Origin: Chrysaora quinquecirrha
Lineage: Eukaryota > Cnidaria > Scyphozoa > Semaeostomeae > Pelagiidae
Length of the DNA: 64,000 nucleotides
Direction of reading: 5' to 3'
Assembly: GCA_014526335.1 (NCBI GenBank)
Contig: JACTAT010000037.1
Location: 14,681,009-14,745,008 of the forward strand
Shown piece by piece: positions 21,575 to 34,885 of this stretch (its first letter is position 1; each line of letters begins with the position of its first letter). The position numbers and the translations under genes are program-made. Below the pieces are notes generated by a model that saw only the letters and a list, made by a program, of their open reading frames with translations, was not told the DNA's origin and did not search any database.

Positions 21575-22230
21575 ATTTAAATCCAATTCAAAACTCCTAG
21601 TTGATTCAAGTAAATACATTGCTGCAGAGAGACGGAAAACAGTTGTACTTATGTTGATGACTTTGTATCCAGTATTCAACTAATCAACTACATACAATAA
21701 GATAAAATCAAATCAATAAAAACATTACCACTCAGAAAACTATTAATAAAAATAAAATCAACAGCATGGATAAATCAAAATTGTTTACAAATCTGATGTG
21801 TGTGCATGATATACAACCAAAGTACAACTAATTCAAAATATTTGAGTTCAGTTGGTTGTCAACATAAGCAGAAATCTGTGGCACATCCAGCCTCATTAGA
21901 ATAGTAGATCTAGGCTGGGCCACGGGACAAGTTTTGTTAACCTTTGCCATTCAAAAGTCTACAAACAAAGTGCCCCCTTTTGAGAATCCGAGTAACTGTT
22001 TATATTTTTATGGAAAGAGACCGGATGAAAAATGCTTGTAAATTGGGGGTTTTGATCCTCTGTTGCCCTCTGCAGAAATACTTGAAGAAATACAAAAATG
22101 ATCTTAAGCTTTAATTTCAGATTTCTAATTGTGTATTTTCTTTCAATGATGTTAAGCCATTATATTGTGCATGAAATAAAAACATGCACAGCAAATAATG
22201 CTGCAAAATGGAAATCCACACAAAAGTATA
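21575..22230. other. Non-coding stretch
   Basis: AT-rich, no gene or RNA recognised. Confidence 0.4.
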
Positions 22231-22416
22231 GTTCAATCCCATTATAAATTTAAAGGGACAATGGTATTTGATATATTACCAGTACATTATAAACAGAATT
22301 TATTATTTTGGTCTTTTGTCATGTGGCTGCAGGGATAATTTAATGATACATATCTGTACTACCATTTATGATATATGATCCATAAACAGCAAGTAAATGT
22401 TATAATGGGATTAAAC
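22231..22416. mobile_element. Small inverted-repeat element
   Basis: GTTCAATCCCATTATAAAT at the left faces TGTTATAATGGGATTAAAC at the right, an inverted pair of about 18 bp around 150 bp of AT-rich DNA. It is probably a MITE of unknown class; no target duplication is clear. Confidence 0.55.
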
Positions 22417-22604
22417 TTTATGGGAAAGCTTACTAGAACGTCTGTGTCTCAGTAACGACCAAATCATAACAGATTGGATTTGACTATATCATTAAGGTTT
22501 AAATGTCAGATGTGAAAGTGTGATACAAATACGTTTCTCAGCTTGCTTTGAAGCTACCTATACTAATACCAAAAAAGAAATTAGTCACATAAGTTTGCGA
22601 AAAC

Positions 22605-25547
22605 TCAGCCAGAATCTTCGTCATCTTCTTCCTCCTCTTCTTCTTCTTCCTCTTCCTCTTCTTCTTCCTCTTCCTCCTCTTCTTCTTCCTCTTCCTCTTC
22701 TTCAGATTCCTGCTTTGCTTTCTTTTTTGGTGATGGTTTTTTTGCCAGCATCTGGGTTCTGTAAAATTAAAAGGTACCACAATTCAGCAAACCCTGAAAA
22801 CCTTGAGGTTTTGGAGAATTTATTTGAGAAAGAACAGCAGTCTTCACAACGCATTGAATCTCAGCTGCCAAAAAGACACTTTCTTGAAAAACAGAATACT
22901 TAAGAGAAGTTCATTTGGAGACAATAATGCCCAAATATTCCGACAGTTTTACAACAGTCCACAGCCTGTGATAACAGAAACAAGTTATTTTATAGCTCAG
23001 GGTTCATCATTTAGTCAAATGGATGTTTCTTTTATTTGGCTTGGATTTTGTCCTTATTTTGCCGCAACTTAGTTATGGCAACATCACAAACGTTTTTCGA
23101 TGCCAAATGATCAGGTATCATATCTTTGGCATATTCTGGTACTCTGTACCTTAAGTTGTGTTTGTCTTCTTGCACAATCTTGTCAATTGTATTCAAATTG
23201 GACACTCGACAGATTAGCAGATCTGCCAGAAATGACCTTGAAAGGGGGTGCATTTCATGACTTTGCTCTTATTTGTGCTTTCTTTCACTGTCACAACACT
23301 GTAAGTTACACATCTTTAATGTTACGTATGTTGCAGACATTCATCACTTAAAATGGATGGTAGGAGCTATAAAGACCTATACGGAATGATGGGCAGCGAA
23401 AAATCTAAGTTTTCTTTTGAAATAATAGACTTTTAAGTCTTAAGTATAAATTTTCTTCAACAGGGAATTTTTAGGTCAATGTAGCACTTCTGAATCTGAG
23501 AACTTTAACAAAGCCAAAACGTTGCGATCTTCCTTGGCAACAGTCCGAATATGTCGCTTTTGCTGTTAGAATTGTCTTTGTCCACTAGTTGGTGTCCAGA
23601 TCACAAAATCATTTCGAAAATTACAGGAGGATTGTTTTCAAATTATTGGCAAAGCAAGATCTTTGTTCAATTTAGGAGTTTTGGAATCTGTCTACATCAA
23701 AACCGGTTCTGTGTAGACAGAAAGAATTCGTTTTCTCACTCGATCGGACTCTTCAATTAATTCTGTTCACCTTCCCACTGTATCCTGCAAGCTTACATAC
23801 ATTCAACAAACTCTATGAAACACATGGGTTGGCAAAGCAAGTTATAACCTGAAAGAACTGAGTAAAAACATTTAGACTGGAAGAATAGAAAAAGTAGATA
23901 TGAACATTGTATATGCCTTAGTAAAAGGAGTTCTGGACAAAAGATGTGATATTAATGTCAGATATCTTACTGCTCAGAGAGGCAAAGTAATAAGGCCAGA
24001 AGAAGGTCATAAAGGGGGACTTTTACAGAAAAAGTCACAGTCAGCTTATTGTTGTGTTGCGACTATATGTAACATTTCAAATTTTCAATTTTTTACCATT
24101 TTCTTGTACTTTGCCAATTCAACTTCATATCTTTTCCTGTCCTCTGCTACTTTTTCATTGTAGGGTTGCTTGTCCTTGTCTGAAAGCTTGCGCCATGCCT
24201 CTCCAGCCATAGATGGAATTTTTTCACCCTCTTTTAGAGATTTGTTTTTATATTTCTCTCTAAAGTCAGCCAAGAAGTAGAAATAGGCTGTCTGTGGACG
24301 TTTTGGTTTGTCTGGATCTTTGCCAAGGGCTTTCTGATGAGCAGCTCTCTATTGAAAAAGACAAGAAATAACAAATGTAAAAATGCAATTAGCAGGCAGG
24401 CTATGCAGAATTTCAAAAAGCCAAAGCAAACCTTTGGAGATTAATTTAGATTGCATCCAGCGACTTCAACAGGCCTGGCAATTTAAGGCACGCAATCACC
24501 CATGCTTGCCTTGTCACACACCTCATTGCTGTAAGAGGTGCATTTGTTATGCTCCTAAAATTAAGGAAACAGTTTGAAGTTTGACTTGACCTTTCTGAGG
24601 TTCTGAAGAGTTTTGTTTGCTTTTCTATCGTAGTTTTCATATGGTAGTATTGACGTGTGAGATGTCACTCGCCTATTGAAAATCCTATGGCCAGGCCTGC
24701 TTCAAAAAATTTCACCCACAGACAAGATTCAGGGTTAATTTGCTGATTGAGAATTTAAGTATTTAAAAACAACAAAAACTTGCTAGTTGAAGCAACTTGC
24801 TTATTCATTCTTTAATGATGTTTAATGAAATCATTTACATACACTTCTATTTTCATGCTATATTATTTTTTGATCATGAGGTTTTTCAAATTTTCTCTAC
24901 TTTCCAAATTTCCCAAAATAACTGCAGAAAATTCATGCCCCTCATTGCCCAGAGAGGTGTGATAATCACCTGCCCAACTCAAATCTTATGGCCAGACCTG
25001 AAGGAAAGCAGACAGACAAAGACATTTCAAAAACTGATCAATCTCACCTCATTGCTATATCAACCCGTGAATCCGATCAATCTCACCTCCATGCTAAATC
25101 AACCCCAAAATCTTGTCAGTGGGTGCACTTTCTCTGGGCTTATTGCCAAGAGAGGTGTGATAATCACTTGCCCAACTCAAATCTTATATTCAGGCCTGAA
25201 GGAAAACAGACTCACAAAGACATTTCAAAATCCGATCAATCTCACCTCCTTGCCATATCTAGCTTTATCTTTATTTGCCATTTCTACAAATGGTTTCTTT
25301 TCTTCATCAGTCATCTCTCTCCATTTCGCACCACAAGTTTTAGCTACTTCCTGTACCCTGCTGGTGTCTTCACCCTTCTCCTTCAGTTTTTTCCTGTAAT
25401 CACTGACAAAGTAGATATATGCAGATGCAGGTTTTTTGATACCATCATTGGCCTTCTTACGTCTTTTCTTCTTTTCATCTTGAGCCTTCTCAGGCCTCCT
25501 AGCTTTTTTTGGTGATCTTTCTGATGTCCGCACAGCTCTTCTTTTTC
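22605..25547 (-). CDS. HMGB-like chromatin protein: two HMG boxes and acidic tail (5' end not found)
   Basis: Three exons fit in phase: 25246-25547, 24097-24348 and 22605-22751. The first encodes a basic lead (KKARRPEKAQDEKKKRRKK) and HMG box A (IKKPASAYIYFVSDYRKK to KWREMTDEEKKPFVEMA). The second encodes HMG box B (KPKRPQTAYFYFLADFREKY to AWRKLSDKDKQPYNEKVAED). The last encodes MLAKKPSPKKKAKQES, then about 25 Glu ending DDEDSG-stop. This is the HMGB order (box, box, acidic tail); such proteins bend DNA and act as chromatin and damage signals. The acceptor at 25548 needs one base from an upstream exon I could not place; a candidate first exon near 28570-28590 (MSAMFR, donor GGTGAG) is out of phase. 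Confidence 0.85.
22625..22705. repeat. Low-complexity Glu-codon tract
   Basis: A (CTTCCTC)-like pyrimidine tract encodes the acidic tail of the HMGB-like protein on the minus strand. Such tracts vary in length easily. The Lys/Arg-rich ORF read in another minus-strand frame here is an artefact of the same tract. Confidence 0.8.
22752..24096. other. HMGB intron with an unexplained minus-strand ORF
   Basis: Intron between the acidic-tail exon and box B exon. An ORF on the minus strand at 23032-23253 (FLADLLICRVSNLNTIDKIV to VAITKLRQNKDKIQAK) has protein-like composition and no recognised family. It could be an alternative exon, a retrocopy fragment or chance. Confidence 0.35.
24940..25258. repeat. 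About 120-bp duplication reaching into the HMGB donor site
   Basis: GAGAGGTGTGATAATCAC through GATCAATCTCACCTC occurs at about 24951-25072 and again at 25151-25248 with few changes. The second copy includes the real splice donor of the box A exon (minus strand GGAG then GTGAG), so the first copy carries a decoy donor inside the intron. Confidence 0.75.
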
Positions 25548-25767
25548 CTGCAAATGGAAAAAACATATAAAAAATGAACATAAAAATGTCATCCCCTTGT
25601 AGACAATGTTAAATTTTTGCACACAACAATACACACACATAAACATACACATCTATATTAATGGTGGCAAGGCATAGAAAAAGAAGAAATTGAAATTTGA
25701 GTTTTCTTTTAAATTTTCAATATTATTTGCTCTAATTTGTGTTTGGTATTATATAATTTTATTCCTA

Positions 25768-26130
25768 CACGTTTTTCTTTTATAAGAATGTTTTTTTGGA
25801 CCAGTATTGAAACTTTCTTAGATATTTCATGTTTCAGTACCAAAACTTTCTCGTGACTTTCTCAGCAAAAATTTTGGAATGCAGTATTTCTAAGAATGCA
25901 CAGTATACATCGCACAAATACCACATCTTTCAAAGAATATAATCATTAGACTCGTTTAATAGCAAGATGAACGACTGAACAGAAGAGCGAAAATAACACA
26001 CAGAACATTAGGAGTGAAAGTATGAAACAGAGCTTTCTTAAGTTTCAAGAATCCAGTATTGAACTTTCTTACATTTTTGAGACGTTGAGCACTACTTTCT
26101 TATAAACCACTTTCTTATAAAAAAACTTGC
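25768..26130. mobile_element. TA-target MITE, poly-T/ATAAG family, diverged copy 4
   Basis: The left end CACGTTTTTCTTTTATAAG follows TA (25766-25767). The right end TTCTTATAAAAAAACTTGCA has decayed, so the boundary is approximate. Internal text repeats TTTCTTA words. Non-coding. Confidence 0.6.
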
Positions 26131-29100
26131 ATTGCATAATTTTCTGTGTTGTGAATTTTTAAATGTTTTTCTTATTATATTGCCCCTTCTTCTAACATTC
26201 CCTCTGATGAACCGTTCCTCTAAAAACAAAAATATTTTATAAATATCTCCCTCTTTTTAAACGCCCCCTAAGGGGCATTTATAGTGATATTGATAAACAA
26301 CAAAGATCAATAAACTATATATATATATAAAAAGATAGATTTTTTGGATTGGCTATATGTATATGTTTATAGGTACTTTAAGGGAACAGAAACTTTTGCT
26401 GGAAAATACTTTCGCGACTCAGAAAAAAAGGAAAATGTTTGGAATTAACTTTCCCGAATCAAGAAAATGGGAAATTTTGTTGAGGAAAACGTTTGTGCTT
26501 CACAGCACAAACAGTACATATTGAAAATACAATCCAGCAAATTCAACTTTTTTAATGGGATTTCCCGACATGATAATCTATGTATCTTAACGCTCCATGT
26601 ATATTACAAGATCACTTTGCAAAACCTCAAACTGAGTTAAGTTTCTGGCAATTACATTTTCCAGTGATAAAAGACTTGGAATCTCTTGTTAAAAAAACTT
26701 TTGCTGGAACAATTTTTTGCCAATTTTGTAATTTGGAGAGTGCTGCCTAATAAAATTGGCGAATATGGACAAAAAAAACACGAAAAACGTGAAAGTTTCT
26801 TCCCTTTTAAAGTAACGAGGTAAGAGAAAACGAATGATTTTATTGATAAATTCTTTTGGTGAGAAATGTATTTTTCTTTGAAGAATGAAGATAAAAATCT
26901 GTTGTTTGAAGATGTGATGTTACTAATACGATATAAAATGTATTTTCATTATTTCACATCATTTTCAAAAAAATTGATTCTTGGGCTTCAGATTCAAATT
27001 CAGCCCCTTAATTTTTTCATGAATAAATTTTCACACATCTATTCCGTAGAATGTTAATTTTACTATTTGTAAAATTATAATTCATACTATAAGTATAATT
27101 TTACAATCTATAGGGGATTTGACTGTGAAAATGACTGAGGGTCCAAAAGTACCAGAACAAATTTTTTATGATCAATTTTTTTTTCAAGAATGAATGACTA
27201 ATTCTTTCATCTGTAAAATTAACATCACAAGGATTGGGGATTTCTTTCATATGTTATAGTCATATGCAAAATTGTTTAATTTTTTGTAAAAGTAAATTTG
27301 GAAGAAGTGTCCATTTTTGTTGATTTTAGGTAAAGACTCTTTATTGCATATTTTTATGCAATTTTTTTATTTTGTGTCATTTCTTCTTAAAAATTTGAGT
27401 AAGCATGTCTAACTACTGTATGAATAAACAGCAAAATTAGAAAAAAAGATTTAGCTCCTTGAAAAAGAAAGATAATGATTATAAAGTTTGAAACAGAATT
27501 TGACCACAAATATGCCTGAAAACTGTCATACAACTCTCAACAATATTTCAGAAACTGATAATTGATAAAGCTATTCAGTAACATGTATACAAAAACTGCA
27601 AAATTTTATTTGACAGTCAAGTACACAGCGGCATGGCCAGAGTTAGATACTCATGTTATCCTGCTAAGGGACGGGTCAGGTGTCCCACTTCATTGCCAGG
27701 GAAGGTTTTATAAAAGGGCCCAATCTGATGCTGAAGTGTTGTAAGCTTAATACAACTTAGTTATTTGTTCTTAAAACCACTCTTATTTTTCTTCACTGAT
27801 GCCGTTTTGCCCCTCCAATGTTGGATTAAATACAACGGAAATTTGTTACCTATTTTTTTACTGAAAAAATTCAATTCAAAATCCTAAATGTTGCTAAAAA
27901 AGAGTCTAAAAATATTTAATAAACTATTTCAACCTAAAGCAAAAGAGCACTAAAGCTGCCCACAGGCTCCTCTCTGAGAGGTAGGTACAATTAGGTACGC
28001 CTTCTCTTTGCCTTTTCCTAACGAGGTTTGTTTTCCTCTTTAAAAAAACATGGCGTCCGAACAACAAACCATCAAAAAAAGCTAAAAACCAAAAAATGTT
28101 AAAGAAACTCTGAATATTATGCCGAATCAAAAACATATTTCTTCATCCACACTGTTTCCTACAGCCCGGTTCAACAATTTAGGCCACAGTCCAACGAGAG
28201 CATATTTCACGAACATAAAATTTGTCAAACCCGAACCTTCTCCCGAAGGAAAGAAAATGGCGACCAAATATCAAGAGAAGATCCACACCTTTTCCATCTG
28301 CTTGTTTTGTGATTTGAAGCGCTACTTTATTTTAGACTGAACCTACAACTCTCAATTCCATTTGCCTTCAGTACGAGCTTGCTATCTACTTGTGCGAGAC
28401 CTGGCAACTTCAACGACATGTTTTGCTCATAAAATAATGAAAGAAAGTCGATTTTGACGAGAAGATGAAAAGAAATGGCGTTCCCGACCTTCATGAAGAA
28501 TCACAGAAATTGTTTTCAATTTACTTCGAGGTAGTTAGCCGTTTTTCTAAATCAAAGTTGAAACACTCACCTGAACATCGCCGACATTGATTACAAGTGT
28601 ACTAATAACATACAGGTTTCATATAGGGTACACATTATAAAGAGTTAGACCGAGAATGAAGCCTTTCATAGTGTTAGTATTGCCAGTGCAGACAAAATTC
28701 CACTGTAGTCAACATACCCAAGGCTGTCTTATAAGCTTCACTATGGAAAATCGACAAACTTCAATAAATCTCACAAAGTTCTGAAAAAAGAAAAATGTAT
28801 TTTTATACCTTCCATAACTGATTTCAGTACGTCTTATGAAGCTATTTGCAATATTTTTCTCCCTTCTTCTCGAAAGAAACTTTGAGAGCGACACTGCCTT
28901 TGCCTTGGAAAAGCAAGCAAGAGGGCTTTGACCACATGAAGCGCTTCTCTAAAGACACAAACAGAAATAATCATCTCTGCGTTCCAGTCTCTTTGAAACA
29001 ATAGAACGCGGTTTCAAAAATCCGCGCCATTTTCAAATGCACAAAAACACGAAAGAAAGTAGCCCGATGATTTCGATTTTGGTGGTAGATCACAATTAAA

Positions 29101-30744
29101 TGAAGCGACCAAAAATATCCAATGATTTAAATTGTTAAAGAATATGTAAATTAGTTTATCGGCGGGGTGTGTTCCCTTGGGCAACGCAATGCTGTGACGA
29201 GCTCCTTGCGCAACGAGCAACACTCTGCAGTAATTATCCAAGAAGAGAATTCGTCACATGCAGGTTAAGAAGGCCAAGTAACTAATAGAAATCACCAAGA
29301 AAAAATTAAGGACCTTTAAGGTATAGAATTTTATAAAAAATACTGTACGTGTATTCAATACGTACATTAAAACTATAGCTAAATTAATTGCTAATTAAGG
29401 CCTACTTAACAAACCCCTCAGAGGCCTAAGAAGGCAGAAGCACCGCCCCCACGCCTTTTAGGGGGTAGAGGGTACAGAGATTGTGACAGTACATTGAGTA
29501 TGTAACAGTTTTTCAGTGACAGTGCGTAATAAGGGGGGGGGGAGGAGGTAGAAATCGGTCAAAATTTGCGTCAAGTCATTTTTCAACGGCCCCTAATGTT
29601 TTTTTTTCAAAATAGACAGGGTTCTTGATTGTTTAATCTCTTCTTGTGGTATAAGCTGCCACAGTTGTTTTCCAAGATAGGCAATGTCTCAACTTCAAAG
29701 GACGTTGATGTGGTTTGTACCTTCGGTATTTGAGCGTCAGTGCCTTATACCGTAGCTTATATTTTGCTCCATGAAAATATCCTTCGTGAAAGAAACCAAA
29801 ATCATTATCTTTATCATTATCTATTATTATTATCTTTATCATTATCTATTATCTTTACATGCTGCAGCACGTACCGCCCAGGGCATCTTTTAACATTGTG
29901 ACTACTGGGCAATTGATCCAGAGGGCCCTCGTCCTGGCTTAGGAATGAAGGAGGATATTCTGGTTTTACGGTTTCACTGTTTTGCCAATATTTTTGCTCG
30001 GATTTTCGTGTTTCTTCCGAAAAATTACGCGGTTTTTCGCTTTTCAAAATCTCGTCGTTGAACGATTTTACAGAATTTCTCGATAATTTTTCCGGTTTTT
30101 GATTAAAATTTTGCATTTTTGGTACTGAATGCCGACTCAGTGAACCTGCAGGTTAGCCCGAAAGGAAAAAATATTTATTGGAGGAAAACATCTCAAAAAT
30201 GAAAATGTGAAGTGAACAATAAAATTTGACGAACCTATAGTTTTCATAGATTCTCTGGGCAATTTTAGAGAAAATGGGAACTCGGATAGTGCCATACGGA
30301 TTTGTTGAAAATATCGCACGGTTTTACGGTTTTTGAGAAAATTTTGAACGGATTTACGGTTCCCACTCCTGAAGCAAAATTTCGGTTTTTAGTCCACTAG
30401 AATTGGGCCCTTTTCTTCGACAATTGTTATCATTTTTGTAAGGTTAAAAATTTGTTCTATAAATTTCATTTTTCTTGAATTTGAAAGTCTGGTACCCAGG
30501 GTTAAATAATATCAAACACCAAGTGAATTGTTCAAGTTAAAAGCTCCACAAACAAACTCCACTTCATAATCATGTCAAGTTAACTTTATTGCCGGAAAAA
30601 AACGTCTCCTCCAATCAAAATGGTGTTTGCAGTTCTACAAGTTACCAAATTACTAGAGCAAGCATGAACCACCATTCATTTCCTTGATATTGACCCTTGA
30701 TGCTTATACAGACGTAACTTTGTTATCAGGGAATTTGGCCCTCG
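26131..30744. other. Long AT-rich stretch without a supported gene
   Basis: Poly-A/T tracts, a short (AT)n run near 26318-26330, a run of nine G near 29529, and scattered ORFs with no domain. The ORF at 27562-27744 (AAWPELDTHVILLRDGSGVP) and the one at 28119-28340 have no recognised relatives. A plausible small coding exon with a donor site lies near 28570-28590 on the minus strand. Everything else appears intergenic or intronic. Confidence 0.4.
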
Positions 30745-33700
30745 TTGGCCCACTAATGAAATAATGCCCTTTTTGGCGATTTTTCGCGGGTAGATTTTGA
30801 TATCAAATTCACCTCAATGTGATAGAAAAAGACTTTTTTCGTCTATAGTGGCATTTTAGGTGTTATTTGGTATACTTTGATACCTCATTTCGAGGTAAAA
30901 ACGGAGTATGCAAAGCACCCGATTTTGGCCGAATTTTGGTCATTTGGCAAGGCTATAGACTTGCAAATTGCGATATTTTCAGGGTAGATTTTGCTCTCAA
31001 ATTTGTGTTATTATGATAGAAAAAGACTTTATCTACCCCCTTAAAGCTTTGCAGGGGGTATTTAATATGCTTTCATGCGTCATTTTGAGCAAAAATAAGG
31101 AGTTTTTAAATCACCCGATTTTTGCCGATTTTTGGTCATTTGGCAAGGCAACTTGCCCTTTTTGGCGATTTTTCGCAGGTAGATTTTGCTACCAAATTCA
31201 CCCCAATGTGATAGAAAAATACTTTATCTACTCCTTAATAGCTTTCCAGGGGGTATTAAATATGCTTTCATGCGTCATTCTGAGCAAAAATAAGGAGTTT
31301 TTAAATCACCCGATTTTTGCCGATTTTTGGTCATTTGGCAAGGCTATAAACTTGCCCTTTTTGGCGATTTTTCGCAGGTAGATTTTGCTACCAAATTCAC
31401 CCCAATGTGATAGAAAAATACTTTATCTACTCCTTAATAGCTTTCCAGGGGGTATTAAATATGCTTTCATGCGTCATTCTGAGCAAAAATAAGGAGTTTT
31501 TAAATCACCCGATTTTTGCCGATTTTTGGTCATTTGGCAAGGCTATAAACTTGCCCTTTTTGGCGATTTTTCGCAGGTAGATTTTGCTATCAAATTCACC
31601 CCAATGTGATAGAAAAATACTTCATCTACTCCCTAATAGCTTTGCAGGGGATATTAAATATGCTTTCATGCCTCATTCTGAGCAAAAATAAGGAGTTTTT
31701 AAATAACCCTATTTTTGCCGATTTTTTGTCATTTGGCAAGGCTATAAACTTGTCCTTGTTGGCGATTTTTCACAGGTAGATTTTGTTCTCAAATCTGCCA
31801 CAATGTGATAGAAAAATTCTTTATCTACCCCTAAAAGCTTTGCAGGGGGTATTTAATATGCTTTCATGCCTCAATTTGTGCAAAAATAAGAAGTTTTTAA
31901 ATCACCCGATTTTTGCCGATTTTTGGTCATTTGGCAAGGCTATAAACTTGCCCTTTTTGGCGATTTTTCGCAGGTAGATTTTGCTATCAAATTCACCCCA
32001 ATGTGACAGCAAAAGACTTTATCTACTCCCTAATAGCTTTGCAGGGGAGTATTAAATATGCTTTCATGACTCATTCTGAGCAAAAATACGGAGTCTTTAA
32101 ATCACCAGATTTTTGCCGATTTTTGGTCATTTGGCAAGGCTATAAACTTGCCCTTTTTGGCGATTTTTCGCGGGTAGATTTTGTTCTCAAATTCACCCCA
32201 ATGTAATAGAAAAAGACTTTATCTACTCCCTATTAGCTTTGCAGGGGGTATTAAACATGCTTTCATGCCTCATTCTGAGCAAAAATAAGGAGTTTTTAAA
32301 TCACCCCATTTTTGCCGATTTTCGGTCATTTGGCAAGGCTATAAACTTGCCCTTTTTGGCGATTTTTCGCGGGTAGATTTTGCTATCAAATTCACCTCAA
32401 TGTGATAGAAAAAGACTTTATCTACTCCCTATTAGCTTTGCAGGGGGTATTAAACATGCTTTCATGCCTCATTCTGAGCAAAAATAAGGAGTTTTTAAAT
32501 CACCCCATTTTTGCCGATTTTCGGTCATTTGGCAAGGCTATAAACTTGCCCTTTTTGGCGATTTTTCGCGGGTAGATTTTGCTATCAAATTCACCCCAAT
32601 GTAATAGAAAAAGACTTTATCTACTCCCTATTAGCTTTGCAGGGGGTATTAAATATACTTTCATGACTCATTCTGAGCAAAAATAAGAAGTTTTTAAATC
32701 ACCCCATTTTTGCCGATTTTTGGTCATTTGGCAAGACTATAAACTTGCCCTTTTTGGCGATTTATCGCGGGCAGATTTTGCTATCAAATTCACCTCAATG
32801 TGATAGAAAAAGACTTTTTTCGTCTATAGTGGCATTTCAGGTGTTATTTGGTATACTTTGATACCTCATTTCGAGGAAAAAACGGAGTATGCAAAGCACC
32901 CGATTTTGGCCGAATTTTGGTCATTTGGCAAGGCTATAGACTTGCAAATTGCGATATTTTCAGGGTAGATTTTACTCTCAAATTTGCGTTACTGTGATAG
33001 AAAAAGACTTTATCTACCCCCTTAAAGCTTTGCAGGGGATATTTAATATGCTTTCATGCGTCATTTTGAGCAAAAATAAGGAGTTTTTAAATCACCCGAT
33101 TTTTGCCCATTTTTGGTCATTTGGCAAGGCTATACACTTGCCCTTTTAGCGATTTTTCGCAGGTAGATTTTGCTATCAAATTCACACCCTATGTGATAGA
33201 GAAAGACTTTTTCTACTTCCTAATAGCTTTGCAGGGGGTATTAAATATGCTTTCATGCCTCATTCTGAGGAAAAATAAGGAGTTTCTAAATCACCCCATC
33301 TTTGCCGATTTTTAGTCATTTGGCAAGGCTACAAACTTGCCCTTTTTGGCGATTTTTCGCAGGTAGATTTTGCAATCAAATTCACCTCAATGTGATAGAA
33401 AAAGACTATATCTACCCCCTAAAAGCTTTGCAGGGGTATTAAATATGCTTTCATGCCTCATTTTTAGCAACAATAAGCAGTTTTCAAAACACTAGATTTT
33501 TGCCGATTTTTGGTCACTTGGCAAGGCTATAAACTTGCCCTTTTTGGCGATTTTTCGCAGGTAGATTTTGCAATCAAATTCACCTCAATGTGATAGAAAA
33601 AGACTATATCTACCCCCTAAAAGCTTTGCAGGGGTATTAAATATGCTTTCATGCCTCATTTTAGCAACAATAAGCAGTTTTCAAAACACTAGATTTTTGC

Positions 33701-34527
33701 CGATTTTTGGTCACTTGGCAAGGCTATAAACTTGCCCTTTTTGGCGATTTTTCGCAGGTAGATTTTGCAATCAAATTCACCTCAATGTGATAGAAAAAGA
33801 CTATATCTACCCCCTAAAAGCTTTGCAGGGGTATTAAATATGCTTTCATGCCTCATTTTTAGCAACAATAAGCAGTTTTCAAAACACTAGATTTTTGCCG
33901 ATTTTTGGTCACTTGGCAAGGCTATAAACTTGCCCTTTTTGGCGATTTTTCGCGGGTAGATTTTGCTATCAAATTCACCTCAATGTGATAGAAAAAGACT
34001 TTATCTACCCCCTAAAAGCTTTGCAGGGGTATTAATTGTACTTTCATGCCTAATTTTGAGCAAAAATAAGGAGTTTTTAAATCACCAGATTTTTGCCCAT
34101 TTTTGATCATATCGCAAGGCTATAAACTTGCCCTTTTTGGCAATTTTTCGCGGGTAGATTTTGCTATCAAATTCACCTCAATGTGATAGAAAAAGTCTTT
34201 TTTCCTCTATAGAGGCTTTTTAGGTGTTATTTGGTATACGTTGATACCTCATTTCTAGGAAGAAAACGGAGTATGCAAAGCACCCGATTTTGGCCGATTT
34301 TTGGTCATTTGGCAAGGCTATAGACTTGTATATTGCGATATTATTTTCAGGGTAGATATTGCTCGCAAATTTGCGTTATTATGATAGAAAAAGATTTTAT
34401 CTACCCCGTAGAAGCTTGGCAGGGTCATTTAATATTCTTTCATGCCTCATGTTGAGCCAAAAAAGGAGTTTTCAAAAGCACCCGATTTTTGCCGATGTTT
34501 TGTCATTTGGCAAGGCTATAGACAATT
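30745..34527 (+). repeat. Satellite array of about 198-bp units
   Basis: The motif GATTTTTCGCAGGTAGATTT recurs at about 31167, 31365 and 31564, a period near 198 bp, and about 19 units follow one another. Each unit holds AATGTGATAGAAAAAGAC, AGCTTTGCAGGGGGTATT, ATGCTTTCATGC and TTGGTCATTTGGCAAGGC in order. A divergent unit (GACTTTTTTCGTCTATAGTG) appears at about 30831, 32812 and 34195, that is 10 and then 7 unit lengths apart, so there is higher-order structure. ORFs inside (for example MRYFQGRF...) are periodic translations of the repeat and not genes. Confidence 0.92.
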
Positions 34528-34885
34528 CCGGGGGGGTACCTCAATTGTTCGTTATACTAGACTTGCCGCCCAAATGGTCAATTTTTTCAGCGCCAATTTC
34601 CCTACATATGGGTTGATTTTTCGTAAGGAATCTCTACACATGGGTAGTAAAATACATAAAAAATTTTAGACATGCATTGCTTTGAAAAGCCTGATAAAAA
34701 GTGCGTTTCAGTTTTCAGCGCAAATACTTTTTCGCCGCATTTATAACATTTGAGACATTGGTACAAATGGGTGAAAAATTTTGTTGTTTTTTCTTTACAT
34801 GGGTACCACGAGAAGCAGAATTTATCTTTAGACATGGGTGGGTTTGGAACAACTGGGTATATTCATTTGTACAATGAAGTATCCC
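34528..34885. mobile_element. Insertion interrupting the satellite
   Basis: Satellite text stops after AAGGCTATAGACAATTCC and resumes, degenerate, near 34900 (TTTTCGGCGATTTTTCGTGG). Between them the DNA begins CCGGGGGGGTACCTC and ends GAAGTATCCCCCAGAG, a rough inverted pair, which suggests an inserted element with G-run ends. Confidence 0.5.

Noticed and set aside
22538..22780. Lys/Arg-rich ORF on the minus strand
   Set aside because: It is another frame of the Glu-codon tract of the HMGB-like gene.
30968..33315. ORFs of 60-137 codons reading MLSCVILSKNKEFLNHPIFAD
   Set aside because: The same peptide repeats with the 198-bp period; it is satellite sequence, not a gene.
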